From contig CM035307.1 of the NCBI GenBank assembly GCA_002900995.3, positions 3,782,001 to 3,846,000 on the forward strand: a stretch of DNA of 64,000 nt. Reading direction: 5' to 3'. The notes beneath the pieces were generated by a model, which saw only the letters and a list, made by a program, of their open reading frames with translations, was not told where the DNA came from and did not search any database. Shown here piece after piece: positions 35,616 through 46,518 of the stretch. Source of the DNA: Ganoderma boninense (taxonomy: Eukaryota; Basidiomycota; Agaricomycetes; Polyporales; Polyporaceae). Every line of letters starts with the position of its first letter. The stretch's first letter is position 1. The translations under genes were made by a program, and so were the position numbers.

Positions 35616-36592
35616 ATGCTCGCTGCTACGCTCTTCTGCCAGGTGCTCCTCGCCACCGCGGCCTTCGCCATCCCCACCCGCAAGGAGCGCTTCGCCGAGC
35701 GCATCGCTCGCCGCTCGGGTGGGCTTCCGCGCCAGTCGCTCCCCAAGCAGGCGACTGGCCACATCTCGAACGTCTCGCACGTCGAGTACAGCAGCAACTG
35801 GGCTGGTGCCGTCATCTCTCTGAGACCACGGTATGTTGTCATGGCTCCCTGTCTATGCCGGCATTTCACACAGGCGGGTCCGCTGATCTACCGCGGTCTA
35901 TTCCTCCTTAGGCCACCTGGAAGTCCGTCACCGGCACCTTCGTCGTGCCACCCCCAAGGAGCCCTCCGCGGTTCCGGCGCGCACTACGCCTCCGCCTGGG
36001 TCGGCATCGACGGCGACACCTGCGGCAACGCCATCCTCCAGACCGGGCTCGACTTTGAAATCGACGGCAGCACCGTCAGCTACGATGGTGAGCGCGCTTC
36101 CTTATCCCCTCCAATCCCGTGAGCCTGCTTCTCATTCGTCCGCGTGACCACATTCCCCCCTCTCTTTCTCATCGGTGCCGCCCTGCAGCGTGGTACGAGT
36201 GGTACCCCGACTACGCGTACGACTTCACGGGCATCAGCTTCTCCTCGGGCGACACCGTCTCCGTGACGGTGACCGCGACGTCGAAGACGGGCGGCAAGGC
36301 GACGATCACGAACGAGTCGACGGGCAAGACCGTGTCGCACACGTTCTCGGGGCAGCCCGCGCTGTGCGAGTACGACGCGGAGTGGATCGTCGAGGACTTC
36401 GAGGAGGGCAGCGGGCTCGTGCCGTTCGCCAACTTCGGCAAGGTCACGTTCAGCGGCGCGAGCGCGGGCACGAACGGCGGCTCCAGCTACGGGCCGTCGA
36501 GCGCGACGTCGATCATCGACATCGAGCAGAACAACCAGGTCCTCACCTCCGTCTCGACCACGTCCAGCTCGGTCACCATCTCGTACGTCTAA
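35616..36592 (+). CDS. G1 family glutamic endopeptidase (eqolisin), copy 7, altered
   Basis: Exons 35616-35830, 35912-36087 and 36189-36592 give 264 aa. Signal peptide MLAATLFCQVLLATAAFA, propeptide with RIARRSGG and SLPKQ, then YSSNWAGAVIS. It is closest to copy 1 (WYEWYPDYAYDFTGISF). Against its paralogues it has two extra bases (TC) just before the exon 1 donor and two single missing bases in exon 2 (near 35946 and 35974). These cancel, so the frame is open throughout, but about 30 residues that should read ATWKSVTGTFVVP and so on are replaced by PPGSPSPAPSSCHPQG. The catalytic Gln (AILQTG) and Glu (AEWIVEDF) lie downstream and are kept. Loss of this conserved strand region probably spoils the fold; assembly error is the alternative. 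Confidence 0.85.
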
Positions 36593-37888
36593 GGAATGCG
36601 GTGAGCCCTGTCGGGGTTGTGTATATCGGCGCTTTGGATCTCGGAAAGCGGAATGGACGACGCGTGCGGAGGGTCCCTTTGCAGGCGTCAGGTTCAGGTT
36701 CAAAGTGTATACCATCTGTGTATTATGACAGGGACGAAATGTAACGAATCGGTCGAGTAAGTAACGATGGATCCGGAGTCAACACCTACCTTGTGCGTGA
36801 AGAAGCCCCCGTTAGTATTATTGAACCGGAACTGCAAACCACCGGACAGATGCGGAGGTGGTTTGACAGCCTGACGGCTGGGACCTCAGAGGATAAATTC
36901 GGCACGAACGAAGCCAATGGCAATCGCACAGTCCATGATGCGCTTCACCTTTCATTCAGGGTGTTGATGTCAAGCCCAGCTCTAGATAGTCGTGGTCCTC
37001 ATACTCACGACCTATTCCTAGTAGCAGGATCACCGCGCCGATTGGTGCCAATGAATGTGAGTGGCCCAAAGGGCAGAGAAACAATTGCAACCAAAAACAA
37101 TAATCGTTTGATGAGAGTGGGATTCGAACCCGCGCGTGCGGCCCGACTTTACCGTTCGAACCTCGGCTACCTCCACCACAGTGGCCCGGGGGCTCTGCTT
37201 CCTTCAATGCTACCGCCATCTCCACCTCGCTGCTCCTCTGGGAGCAGTCCTTGCTTGTCGCAGCCACGTAGGCACATGGCGTGCTAGAATGCAGGATATC
37301 TCCCCGTGAGTGACACGGTTTCCGAGCGCAGCTGCAGACAGCTCCCGCGGGGCGCAGACGCCTTGCAAGGTGTTGGGGCGAGGATGTCTAGTCATGCAGA
37401 TCGCGTGTGGAGGAGGTGAGTGCGCTGCAGCTTCGTCTTTTGCGCGAGGGTGGGGCGTACTAACCGAACTGTCCGCCTCATGCGCCCAATTGGGTTCGCT
37501 GTATTCCACCTTCCTAGGTTGATGGAGCGATTTGAACAATATAACCTGGTGCGCATACAACAACACACAACAGCATACAGGGAGCAATAGTATGTGTTTG
37601 GTTGAATACTCTGTCTGAACATGATGGATAGCATATTCATGAGGAAGCCAATAGCGGAGCTCCGCGTGCCGCCATCCCACATTGACTCCTTCTCTTCTCC
37701 TCCAGCCGCATCATGTTCATTGAATAGGAGATGCTCCGTTATCAAACTCATGACCTTGATGCTTCTCAACTAGATATGACAACTGGCTTAAATATGTTGT
37801 GGACGGTCCACTCCGATATCGATATCCCATGACTCTCGCGTGCCAGCGCGGGATTGCTGGTGCACCGCTTCGCCGTCGAGCTCACACA
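36593..37888. other. Intergenic region after the peptidase array
   Basis: No protein gene is supported. It contains the tRNA-like fragment listed separately. Confidence 0.4.
37112..37182 (-). pseudogene. tRNA-like relic (B box present)
   Basis: The minus strand carries GGGTTCGAATCCC, a perfect T-arm/B-box signature, and upstream GGTAGCCGAGGTTCGAA that resembles an A box of a Ser-type tRNA. I could not pair a 7-bp acceptor stem, and the T stem has a mismatch, so a working tRNA is unlikely. Confidence 0.3.
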
Positions 37889-40311
37889 ATGGCCCTCGAC
37901 ATTCGTCTCATTTCCACGCTCCTCATCGTTCAAGCTGCCTTCTTTCATGGCCTCGTTTCTGCCCTGTGGCCCATTCCGCGGTCGATTTCCCGCGGCACTG
38001 TACCCGTGAAGTTGTCGCCGGATTTCAACATCCATCTCAGTATCATCGACCCACCAAGCGATCTGGTCTCGGCCATCTCTCGCACCATCTCCAGGACTGC
38101 CACGGACCGCTTTCAGCGACTCGTCGTGGGAAGGAGTGCAGCAGACACCAAGGCGGTAGAACTGGCTCATACCCTCAGATCGTTGGTTTTATCCCTCCAA
38201 CCAGGTTCGCCAGTCCGAAGCATCGCGGACGAAACAAACCAGCCGGTCACTTCAAAAAGCGAGGGGTACTCCCTATCGATACCCCATGACACGCCGTCCG
38301 CCACATTGGTAGCCCAGTCGACCCTCGGGCTGCTCAGGGGACTTGCAACTTTCGAGCAGCTGTGGTACGACCACAACGGAACGAAGTACCTGCTCGAGGG
38401 GGGAATACAGATAGTGGATCAGCCTGCATTCGTACGTCCCATGACTGTTTCAGATGGCGGGCCGCCAGCAGTGGCAGCTGATGTCCTCAAAATCAGCCTT
38501 ATCGAGGATTCTCCTTCGACACCTCCCGGAACTTGTGAGCTTCCGCCCCGCGAGCTATCCACTATCCACGTGCAATGCTTAGGAGTCCTGGTCTAGCTAT
38601 CCCGTCACCAACATTCTTCGCACTATAGATGCGATGTCGTGGGTGAAGGTTCGTCATGCCAGACCTCACCCAATGTCCACACTGAGATCGAATGCCTTTA
38701 TAGTTAAACATCCTGTACTGGCACGTCATCGACAGCCAGAGCTTCCCCCTAGACGTTGGAGCGTTTCCTGAGCTTGCGGGAAAGGGTGCATACTCCCTGG
38801 ACGAGATATATTCCCAAAAGGACATCCAGACAGTGGTTCAGTACGCGAACGAAGTCAGCCATACAGACTCTCTCACTTTCTCGAATTGTGCTGATCCCCA
38901 TACGGTGTAGCGCGGCGTCGACGTCGTCATGGTTGGTCACCTCCAGCTCCCTCTCCGACAATTGTTGACCTAGATGATATGAAAGGAGCTCGACTCTCCC
39001 GGCCACACGACCGCGATCGGCGCCGCGCACCCCGAGCACGTCGCCTGTCCCTCCAAGTCGCCATGGTCGAAATACGCCTCGGAACCCCCCGCCGGCCAGC
39101 TGCGCATCGCGTCTCCCGCGACGGTGTCGTTCGCAGAGACGCTCTTCGACTCCGTCGCGTCCGCGCTGCCGAGCAGAATGATGAGCTCCGGGGGCGACGA
39201 GGTCAACCTCCCGTGCTGGGAGGAGGACGAACAGACGCAGGACGATTTGGCAAGGAGGAACATCACGATTGCGGAGGCCCTGAATGACTTCGTCCGGGCC
39301 GTGCAGGGGGTCATTGTGTCGCATGGGAAGACGCCATTCATCAAGAGCGGTGAGTCTCGGGCTTCCGTTTGCTACGAGACGAGCGTGCCATGTATACATG
39401 AATGCTCATGCGACCGATCCGCTGTCAGACATGGTGCTCACCCACAACGTTCCCGTCGTCAACGATACCGTCGTGGTGTAAGCCTGAGCTCCTCTGTCCA
39501 TAAACATACTGACAATCACCACGCCTATAGAGTGTGGCAAACGTCAGAGGATGCGGTGTCCGTGGCGGAGAGGAACCTCCGCTTTATCCACCAGCCGTCC
39601 AACTATTTCTACCTAGTATGTGTATACTGTCGGATGGCCTGTATTTTTCCGCTTACGTGGTTTGGCAGGATTGCGGCGCGGGCGAATGGCTAGGTAACGA
39701 TATCCTCGGGTGTGTCCTCCTCCACAATGTTTCGGTTGTTGTCAACTGACACACGTTGTAAACAGGAACAGCTGGTGTGATCCTTTCAAGACCTGGCAGC
39801 GAGTGCGTCCTGTTACCCTCTCCTCCATTTCCCGCTCTTTTAACAAGTCCCCGGCAGGCCTACTCCTTCGATCCTTACGCAAACCTCACCCAAGACCAAT
39901 ATCACCTCGTCCTTGGAGGTTAGTGATGATTTGAGTGCATAGCAGTTGAGATGTCGACTGGATGACGCACACATATACAGGCCAAATGCCCCTTTGGAGC
40001 GAGCAGTCTTCCTCAGAGAACTTGGACTCGATCGTCTGGCCGCGACTGGCCGCCGCCGCCGAAGTGTTCTGGACTGGAGAAACCCTGCCTGATGGAACCT
40101 CACGCCTGGGTATGTGCTCACTGCAAGTTCATTGTTGTGGAACTCGCCTTGACCCCAACACTGCGCAGGACCGAACGTTACCAGCGGCCGAAACGCCCTT
40201 GCGCGCCTCAACGAATTGAGGTATCGCCTCGTTGACCGCGGAGTGAAGGCCATTGCCCTCCAGCCTAAATGGTGTGCGTTGCGCCCCGGTGAATGCGACC
40301 TCGGTTCGTGA
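37889..40311 (+). CDS. GH20 beta-N-acetylhexosaminidase, secreted
   Basis: Thirteen exons (37889-38431, 38497-38534, 38597-38648, 38704-38853, 38911-38931, 38986-39349, 39429-39477, 39531-39615, 39669-39709, 39766-39802, 39858-39918, 39981-40109, 40169-40311) keep frame throughout and give 570 aa, normal for fungal hexosaminidases. An N-terminal signal peptide (LLIVQAAFFHGLVSALW) precedes a zincin-like GH20b domain. The catalytic barrel shows PYRGFSFDTSRNFYPV, ILYWHVIDSQSFPL, RGVDVVMELDSPGHT, the catalytic Asp-Glu pair in SSGGDEVNLPCW, VWQTSED, DCGAGEWLG, NSWCDPFKTW, and MPLWSEQSSSENLDSIVWPR. The enzyme removes terminal GlcNAc from chitin oligomers and glycans by substrate-assisted catalysis, for wall turnover or nutrition. 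Exon 5 is a 21-nt micro-exon coding RGVDVVM. The last residues GECDLGS are typical of the family end. Confidence 0.92.
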
Positions 40312-41824
40312 AAACGAGGACCGCAGTTCCGAGTATATCCCACTTACGGGTATCTGCGCGCCGTGCGGGATGTTCGCTGGTAATTCTCCTGACGAAGGTG
40401 TTTCAAGTGTTTTAAGAGAGGTTTGTTTGCACCAAAAAATACTACACATTTATCCAGTAACGAGACACTTCCACCGAGAACCAGAACGCTCGAATGGGGA
40501 TCCCACTCCTCTTTCTCTAAGGTAGAGTTCAGTAGGATCGGGATCTCGATTGGCGCCTAGACGGATTTGGCAGGCCTTGTATTCAGGTTAGCCAAGCCAT
40601 GGTGCCGCGGGTATTCAGGGGCTCCAGGATTCTGTGCCGTATATGCTCGCAGTTTATTCGCTGAGACATAGACGTGGAACTCGTGCGCAGGGGTTCATGA
40701 AGAGGAGAGGCGAAGTGAGTTCTCGGGGTTTCCGGCACTGACACGAAACGTGCCAAATGCGCAACGGCTTTCAACGCTTGGAGCTAAGAACCCAACGGGA
40801 ATGTGTTAAATATGGCTCTCGACCGTTCGGCGGCATGGCGCATCGCTGGTTGCCGCTACATCCCGCGCGCTGCGGAATCCGGCTTCCTCGGGACCTCGTC
40901 GCTGACATGGTGACCTTGTGTACAGAGTTCCGCCGCAACACAGGTATAGGATGAATGTCCTCAACGATTTCCAGATGGAACATAACATACTGTGACAGGT
41001 AAGCCCTTGGTATCCTCCGCGAGCTGAAGCACTGGCGTACTGAATGGCGTACCGGCGACGGTACTCGGCACTTTGAAGGCACATCGTTCGCCGGTCCTCG
41101 CCAATCACAGCCTACAGTGACAGAAGTGGTCCATTCGAGCTCTCAGAACTCGTTGGGCAAGGTAACCGGCGGCGAACATGAGGAATGAGGTGGTGGAGGG
41201 CTGACAGAACAAGCTCAAGGCCGGATTTGGGACAACGATCGCCAAGATTGGGCGGCAGGAGCCGTGGGAACGCTTCAAGCGCGCGTACATTGTCGACGAG
41301 AAAGGCAACGTCCTTCATGGTCTCCCCTTCTCATGGCCATTTTTCGTCCCACCAAGTACAAGGCCTCCAGGGCACGTTTGTGCGGATGGTGATGTCTCTG
41401 CGCGTCTTTGACCGTTTCTCAATGTGCTTGCACGCCTGCCCCTTTTGGTCTAGCCTTAGTACTCGTGCCCTGCCGACTCTGGCCGCCGTCCGCACGGCAT
41501 TGACTGCCACAAGGGCCTTGCCATTCCAGACGGGCAGCGAACACACGCGGTAGTCGCTATAAGGGAGTACGCGGGCACTCGTTGCTACTGCAACCAGTGT
41601 GCCCACTGCGCCCGTCGCCCGCACAGGTCTTCCTTCCCGCTCCACTGCCAGTGCTTCCTCCAAACTCTATTCAATTTCGCGGTCTACTTAGGCCCGCGTC
41701 CGTTCGTTCGAGGACCACCACCCTAAGCTATTCGTATTATTCGCCTCTCTCCCTCCCTCCGGTACTTCCTCCTCCCCTATACGCAACTCACAGCCCCTCG
41801 ACCCATCTATCCGCACAAAGCACA
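40312..41824. other. Intergenic region, no convincing gene
   Basis: About 1.5 kb. A piece at 41190-41330 reads LKAGFGTTIAKIGRQEPWER then FKRAYIVDEKGNVLHG in one plus-strand frame just after a stop. It may be a remnant but has no start or splice context. Confidence 0.35.
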
Positions 41825-42320
41825 ATGTTCGCCTTCCGTGCCGTTTTCCTCCTCGCGATCCTCTTCGTCGCTTTCGTCGCCCAAGGTGTGTTTTTGCGGT
41901 GCCATTCTTCTCAGACTCGCAGCTGATCATGTGCGATGGGTAACTTAGTGAGCGCGATCCTACCCCTCACGCGCTTCATGCTGGACGCTCTCCCCGACAT
42001 GTCCGAGGACGGCGCCGCCGATCCCAGCGCTGCAGCCTCTGGCGTGGATGCATCCACGTCTGTGTCCACCGACTCGGACGTTCCAGTCGCTGCCGAAAGC
42101 TCGCTCGTCCAGGGGGACTCTGCCGTGGAATCATCCTCTCCGGTATGTCGCTTCTCGTACATCTATCCATCAAGTATAGGGAGTACTCACCCTGCGTCCG
42201 TAGTCATCCTCTGCCAGCTCTCTCGTCGCCCAGGCGAACGCTGCCGGCCACATCGGCGCGTTGGGGAGCACCACCGTCCTGGTCGGCTCCGTCGTCGTAG
42301 GCATCGCTTTCGCGATCTGA
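41825..42320 (+). CDS. Small secreted protein, probably GPI-anchored
   Basis: Exons 41825-41885, 41949-42142 and 42204-42320 give 123 aa. Residues 1-20 (MFAFRAVFLLAILFVAFVAQ) form a signal peptide. The middle is acidic and rich in Ser, Ala and Asp (DMSEDGAADPSAAASGVDAS, STDSDVPVAAESS). The C terminus is hydrophobic (GALGSTTVLVGSVVVGIAFAI) and ends without a charged tail, as expected for a GPI-attachment signal; a single transmembrane helix is the alternative. I recognise no family. It stands alone between the hexosaminidase and the transporter on the same strand. All introns have GT-AG ends and phases that keep frame. Confidence 0.75.
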
Positions 42321-43169
42321 GCTGCGGTCCGCCTCTCCCTTAGACCGTCAAGGTCTCAGGCCTCACCCCCCGGCCCCCGCTCACACTGTCCTATCCTCGG
42401 GAGATGCGTACGCTAGACGTCCCGTCCACCGCCCTGCCCCACCCCACCCCACCCCGTCTCTCTTACCGGACCGTGGTCTGTTTTCCCGTCCCCGTAATCG
42501 TTGACCGGCTGCCCATCCTCTGACTTTCTTACCTTACACGCTTCTTTGCTCTCGATCGCTCTCGCCGGATCCCTCGTCGTGTCCCCGGACACAGTCACTG
42601 TCGCTTTGTGGTGCCTCTCCATCCCCTGTCCTGTCCTGTTCTGTATCTCTCTCGTGTAGCCCTAGCCCCCCGCTCTCGGATCATATACATGCGTCCTATG
42701 CAATCCTATGCAAGTAGAACCTGGAACGTCAGCGGCTGTTGTCCACCAGAATGCGACTGTACGCATGTCGCATATGCTCTCACTGACATTCTTCCGCATG
42801 GGAAACATTTCACGCTCGAATAGTCCGCAGCAGGGTGCGGCGCCGTGTCGGTTGTCGGCCGCAGTCCCCAGCCCTTTATAACCGAGGAAGAAGTTGACCA
42901 GGAACCGTGTCTTTGCACTGATAAGAGGCCCGCGGCGCCGGGCCGGAGAGTCCGGTATCTAATCTGGGCGGGCGCTTCGAGCGACGCGGGAGGAGAGGAG
43001 CGTCGATGGAGGCGAGCACCGGCTCTTGAACGTTCCCCACCATCTCCCTCGCCCGCCACGCCCCCCGCCACGCCTTCCAGCCCCGTTAAATGTCGCCGCG
43101 ACCATAGTTCAAGACACACGCAAACAGCAACTCGACAGACCTGGCGCCAGGAGTCCCTCCACCCTCGCT
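42321..43169. other. Intergenic region with CCCCA microsatellite
   Basis: No gene is supported. A short CCCCA tandem repeat lies at about 42433-42455. TTTATAACC near 42875 is a weak TATA candidate for the transporter gene. Confidence 0.45.
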
Positions 43170-46100
43170 ATGCACACGCACGCGGGCCATCCGCCGCTCT
43201 TCAGCCTCGTGCGGATCACAAGCTTCCTCACCTGCATTCTCGTCGCGCTAGCGTCTGGGACCAACTATGTGCGTTGCATTTAACCCCATAGGTGCTTGCA
43301 CTGGTGTTGACTTGCGGCCTAGGTGTTCTCAGGTACGTCAGCTTGCGGATGTTGACGCTCTATCGGCTGCGGGCGATATGTCTTGGCTTCAGGCCTCCAA
43401 TCATGCATGCCCCATTACTGTCAAGTACGACCCGACCCAGAGCGGTGCGCATATATGAGGACTTCGTGCATGCGTGGTGTGCGCGGGACCTTGCACAGTG
43501 TGGTGACACGTATGCTTTACAGCCTCGTAGCAGTGCCAGGGTTACCGCTGCTGCGGCGCTTTGAGATACTTATTGCCGCCGTCATCACCCAATTCTGGTA
43601 CTTGAATAACTCCGTCGGGCTGGTGTCAGAGATCCTTAATTCCAACACGGCCATAGTAGAGTCAAACGAAGCTAACCCTCCCATTTCCACTTTCTAGCTT
43701 ACGGGCCCCAATTGGGCGCTCGTTTAAACCTCACCCACACCCAGATCAACATCGTCGGTCTCGCTGGAAACAGTACGTCGGCCTCTCGTCGCATTGTCAT
43801 TGTGTCTCATATTGGTCGAACCCAGTCGGCGTGTATGGAACTGCGCCAATATGGGGCGGCATCGTCGACCGGAAAGGGCCCCGCATAATGATGGTCATCG
43901 GCTTCTTCGCCCTTCTCACCGGGTACCTAGGAATTCGCTCCTTCTACGACTCGGGTCTTCCGGAAGGCGTGTCGATCAAGCTCATACCGTTTTGCCTTCT
44001 GATCTTCTTCGGCTTCCTCACTGGCGTCGGCGGCAATGGCGGGCTTGTCGGGTCCATGAACGCCACCGCGAAGAGCTGGCCTGATAGCAGGGTGAGTTCC
44101 TTACAGTGGTTTGCAGAATGATAGATGTTCCCGAAAAAAATCTCGTTCAGGTCGACTAGCTTGCCCATGCTTAAGACGCCCGGCATGGCCCATCCCGAGT
44201 CATCACAGGGAGCACAGCGGCAGGAGCGGGACTCCTCGCGCGATGCGCGCAGATGGGCAGTGTCTGTCCTTCCACCAGCGGAATTCGCTGACGTGGTGTG
44301 CGAGGGCAAAAGCTGCCATACCTGAACACCGCGCAAGGATCCCGACCTCGCGTGCAGCCATACAACTGTCGCGCGGATCTGCAGCCTTGCGTTGAGCCTC
44401 TTTGGCGTCAAGCCTCGCATGCCAGGGACGCCTCGCTTCAGGAGGTGCTGGGCGTCTCGGGGTCTCTTGGAAATGGTGGGACACACCTCGGCCCATTCTC
44501 CGTGTCCGGAAACATTTTCGAAAGCACCAAGGAAGGGAGACGTTATGTGAAATGCTGAACACCCCGGAAACTACAACGAAACTTGACTGGTTTCTACATC
44601 ACTTTCCAGGTCTTGATATGCCTGACTTGCCCGTCATTCTTGCATCATTATACCTTGCTTACACTGACTGTGATGATTCGTCGACAGAGAGCGACAGCGA
44701 ATGGGATTGTCATCTCCGGCTTCGGCCTGTCGGCATTCCTCTTCTCGACCATCGCTCACTCCCTCTTCCCAGGCAACACCTCCGAGTTTCTCCTCGTCCT
44801 CGCGATCGGCACAGCACTTCCGATGATCCTCGGCTTTTTCTTCGTGCACCCCATCCCACTACCTCTCCCCGACGCCGCAAATCGAATAGAAAGCGCGATT
44901 GGTGACTCTGACGAGAGCGACGGCCTCGGTCCGCGCTCGCCATCAGCGTACTCCCGCGCAAACACGAGCCACACTCACTTGCTCGCGAGCGACGCGGAGG
45001 ACGATGATGAAGAGCCGAACGGGCTGCCGATTGAGCTCGAAGAAGAGGAACCCCTTGTCCCAGGGCACCCCGCGCACACGCAAGCCGCCTCCGACTATCT
45101 TGTAGAGGCTCCGACCGCCGACCGCCTCGTGCTAAGTCCGACCCGCGCCGGATTCACGCGCTATCGTACCAATAGCGGGCGTTCGTCGTCTTCGAGGAGG
45201 ACCGCGAGGAGCCAGTCGGATAAAGGCCTGGACGGGACGCCGAACATCCATGGCAAGCGGTTGTTTGCGAGTGGGAACTTCTGGCTGCTCTTCACTATCT
45301 CTTCCCTATGTATGCTTTCCTCTGTTTGCTCACTGTTGGCATGTTGTTGACTGTTTTCTTTTGCAGTAAGCGGTACCGGACTGATGTGTAGGTAACCCTT
45401 TGGTCCGTATATGCGCGCTGTCTAACCGAGGGCACGGTAGATATCAACAACGTCGGCGCGATTTCTCAAGCGCTCTTCGCCCACAACAACCCCGACTACG
45501 ACGAAGTGAAGGCGATGCAGTGGCAGGCCACGCAAGTGTCCACAGTCAGCATCATGAACTGCCTCGGACGCATCACCATAGGTTCATACCTCCAGTCTCT
45601 CCTCAACTTCCTCCACTGATCAATACTCGTCCAGGCATCATCGCGGACTTCACGAAGGGCAAGCTCGGGCTCCCGCGCTCGTTCTGCATTGCCCTCGTCG
45701 CGACGACATTCATCATCTCCCAAGCGACGTGCTACTCCATCGTCGACATCGAGCACCTCTGGAAGGCGAGCGCGCTCCTCGGGCTCGCGTACGGCGGCCT
45801 CTTCGGCCTCTTCCCCACCCTCGTCATCGAGTGGTTCGGCCTCGGTGCGTCCTCCTCTCTCTAATACGCGCTGTTTACCGCGAACACGCTGACCGTTTCG
45901 CACTCAGCGCACTTCTCTGAGAACTGGGGCTTCGTCTCGCTCTCGCCCATGCTCGGCGGGAACGTCTTCTCCATTGCCTTCGGCCGCAACCTCGACGCGC
46001 ACTCGGACGACTCCCCCGTCGCAAACCGCACCGCCCGCGCCCTCTCCTCCCTGTCCCCAGCCCTTCCTTCCCTGGGGCCACACGTCGGCGCGCGGGGCGG

Positions 46101-46302
46101 GATCCCAGACGCACACCACTGCGTCGTGGGGCGCGGGTGCTACGCGGACAGCCTGAAGATGACGATCGCGGCGTGCTGCCTCGCGCTCGCGCTGGGCGTG
46201 TACGCGGGCTGGAAGGACTACAGGCGGCAGCAGCAGAAACGGTGGGGCGCGGAGGAGCGTACGCCTGGGCCCGTGGTCGTCGTTTGGGACAGCGAGGAGT
46301 GA
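43170..46302 (+). CDS. MFS transporter, nodulin-like/MCH1 type
   Basis: Nine exons (43170-43268, 43323-43332, 43698-43772, 43826-44091, 44688-45309, 45367-45387, 45441-45581, 45635-45844, 45908-46302) give about 612 aa. The first helix (LVRITSFLTCILVALASGTNYVFSAYGPQL), IGVYGTAPIWGGIVDRKGPR, GVGGNGGLVGSMNATAKSWP and RATANGIVISGFGLSAFLFS match the nodulin-like half. After a long acidic cytoplasmic loop (ASDAEDDDEEPNG..LEEEEPLVPG) come LSGTGLMYINNVGAISQALF, MNCLGRITIGIIADFTKGKL and AHFSENWGFVSLSPMLGGN. About twelve helices are expected. In yeast, Mch1 is a monocarboxylate-transporter-like protein of unclear substrate. Exon 2 is only 10 nt. Introns 2 (365 nt) and 4 (596 nt) are far longer than others in the window. 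It converges on the SDR gene (216 bp between stops). Confidence 0.87.
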
Positions 46303-46518
46303 TCTGTGTCTGTGAGCGGGGAGATACATAGAGTAGGCTTGGCTATAGAGAGGACGGATGGTATAGTAGAGGCGGATTAACGTATTTATCAACTATTCTT
46401 GGACGCGCACGCGCAATGGATTTCTCGTACATATCTTGAGAGAGGGAGGGGGGATCGTCATCACAGATAGCGTATAACCGCACAGCACCGTCAGGTATAC
46501 ACCAACCAACCGCACCGT

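Noticed and set aside
20968..36592. Reading the peptidase array as a toxin or bacteriocin cluster
   Set aside because: Small secreted paralogues in tandem can look like one, but the Gln/Glu active-site motifs and full eqolisin fold identify them as acid peptidases.
41185..41553. Possible gene piece (GTTIAKIGRQEPWERFKRAY)
   Set aside because: Short, follows a stop, no start or splice context; recorded only as a possible remnant.
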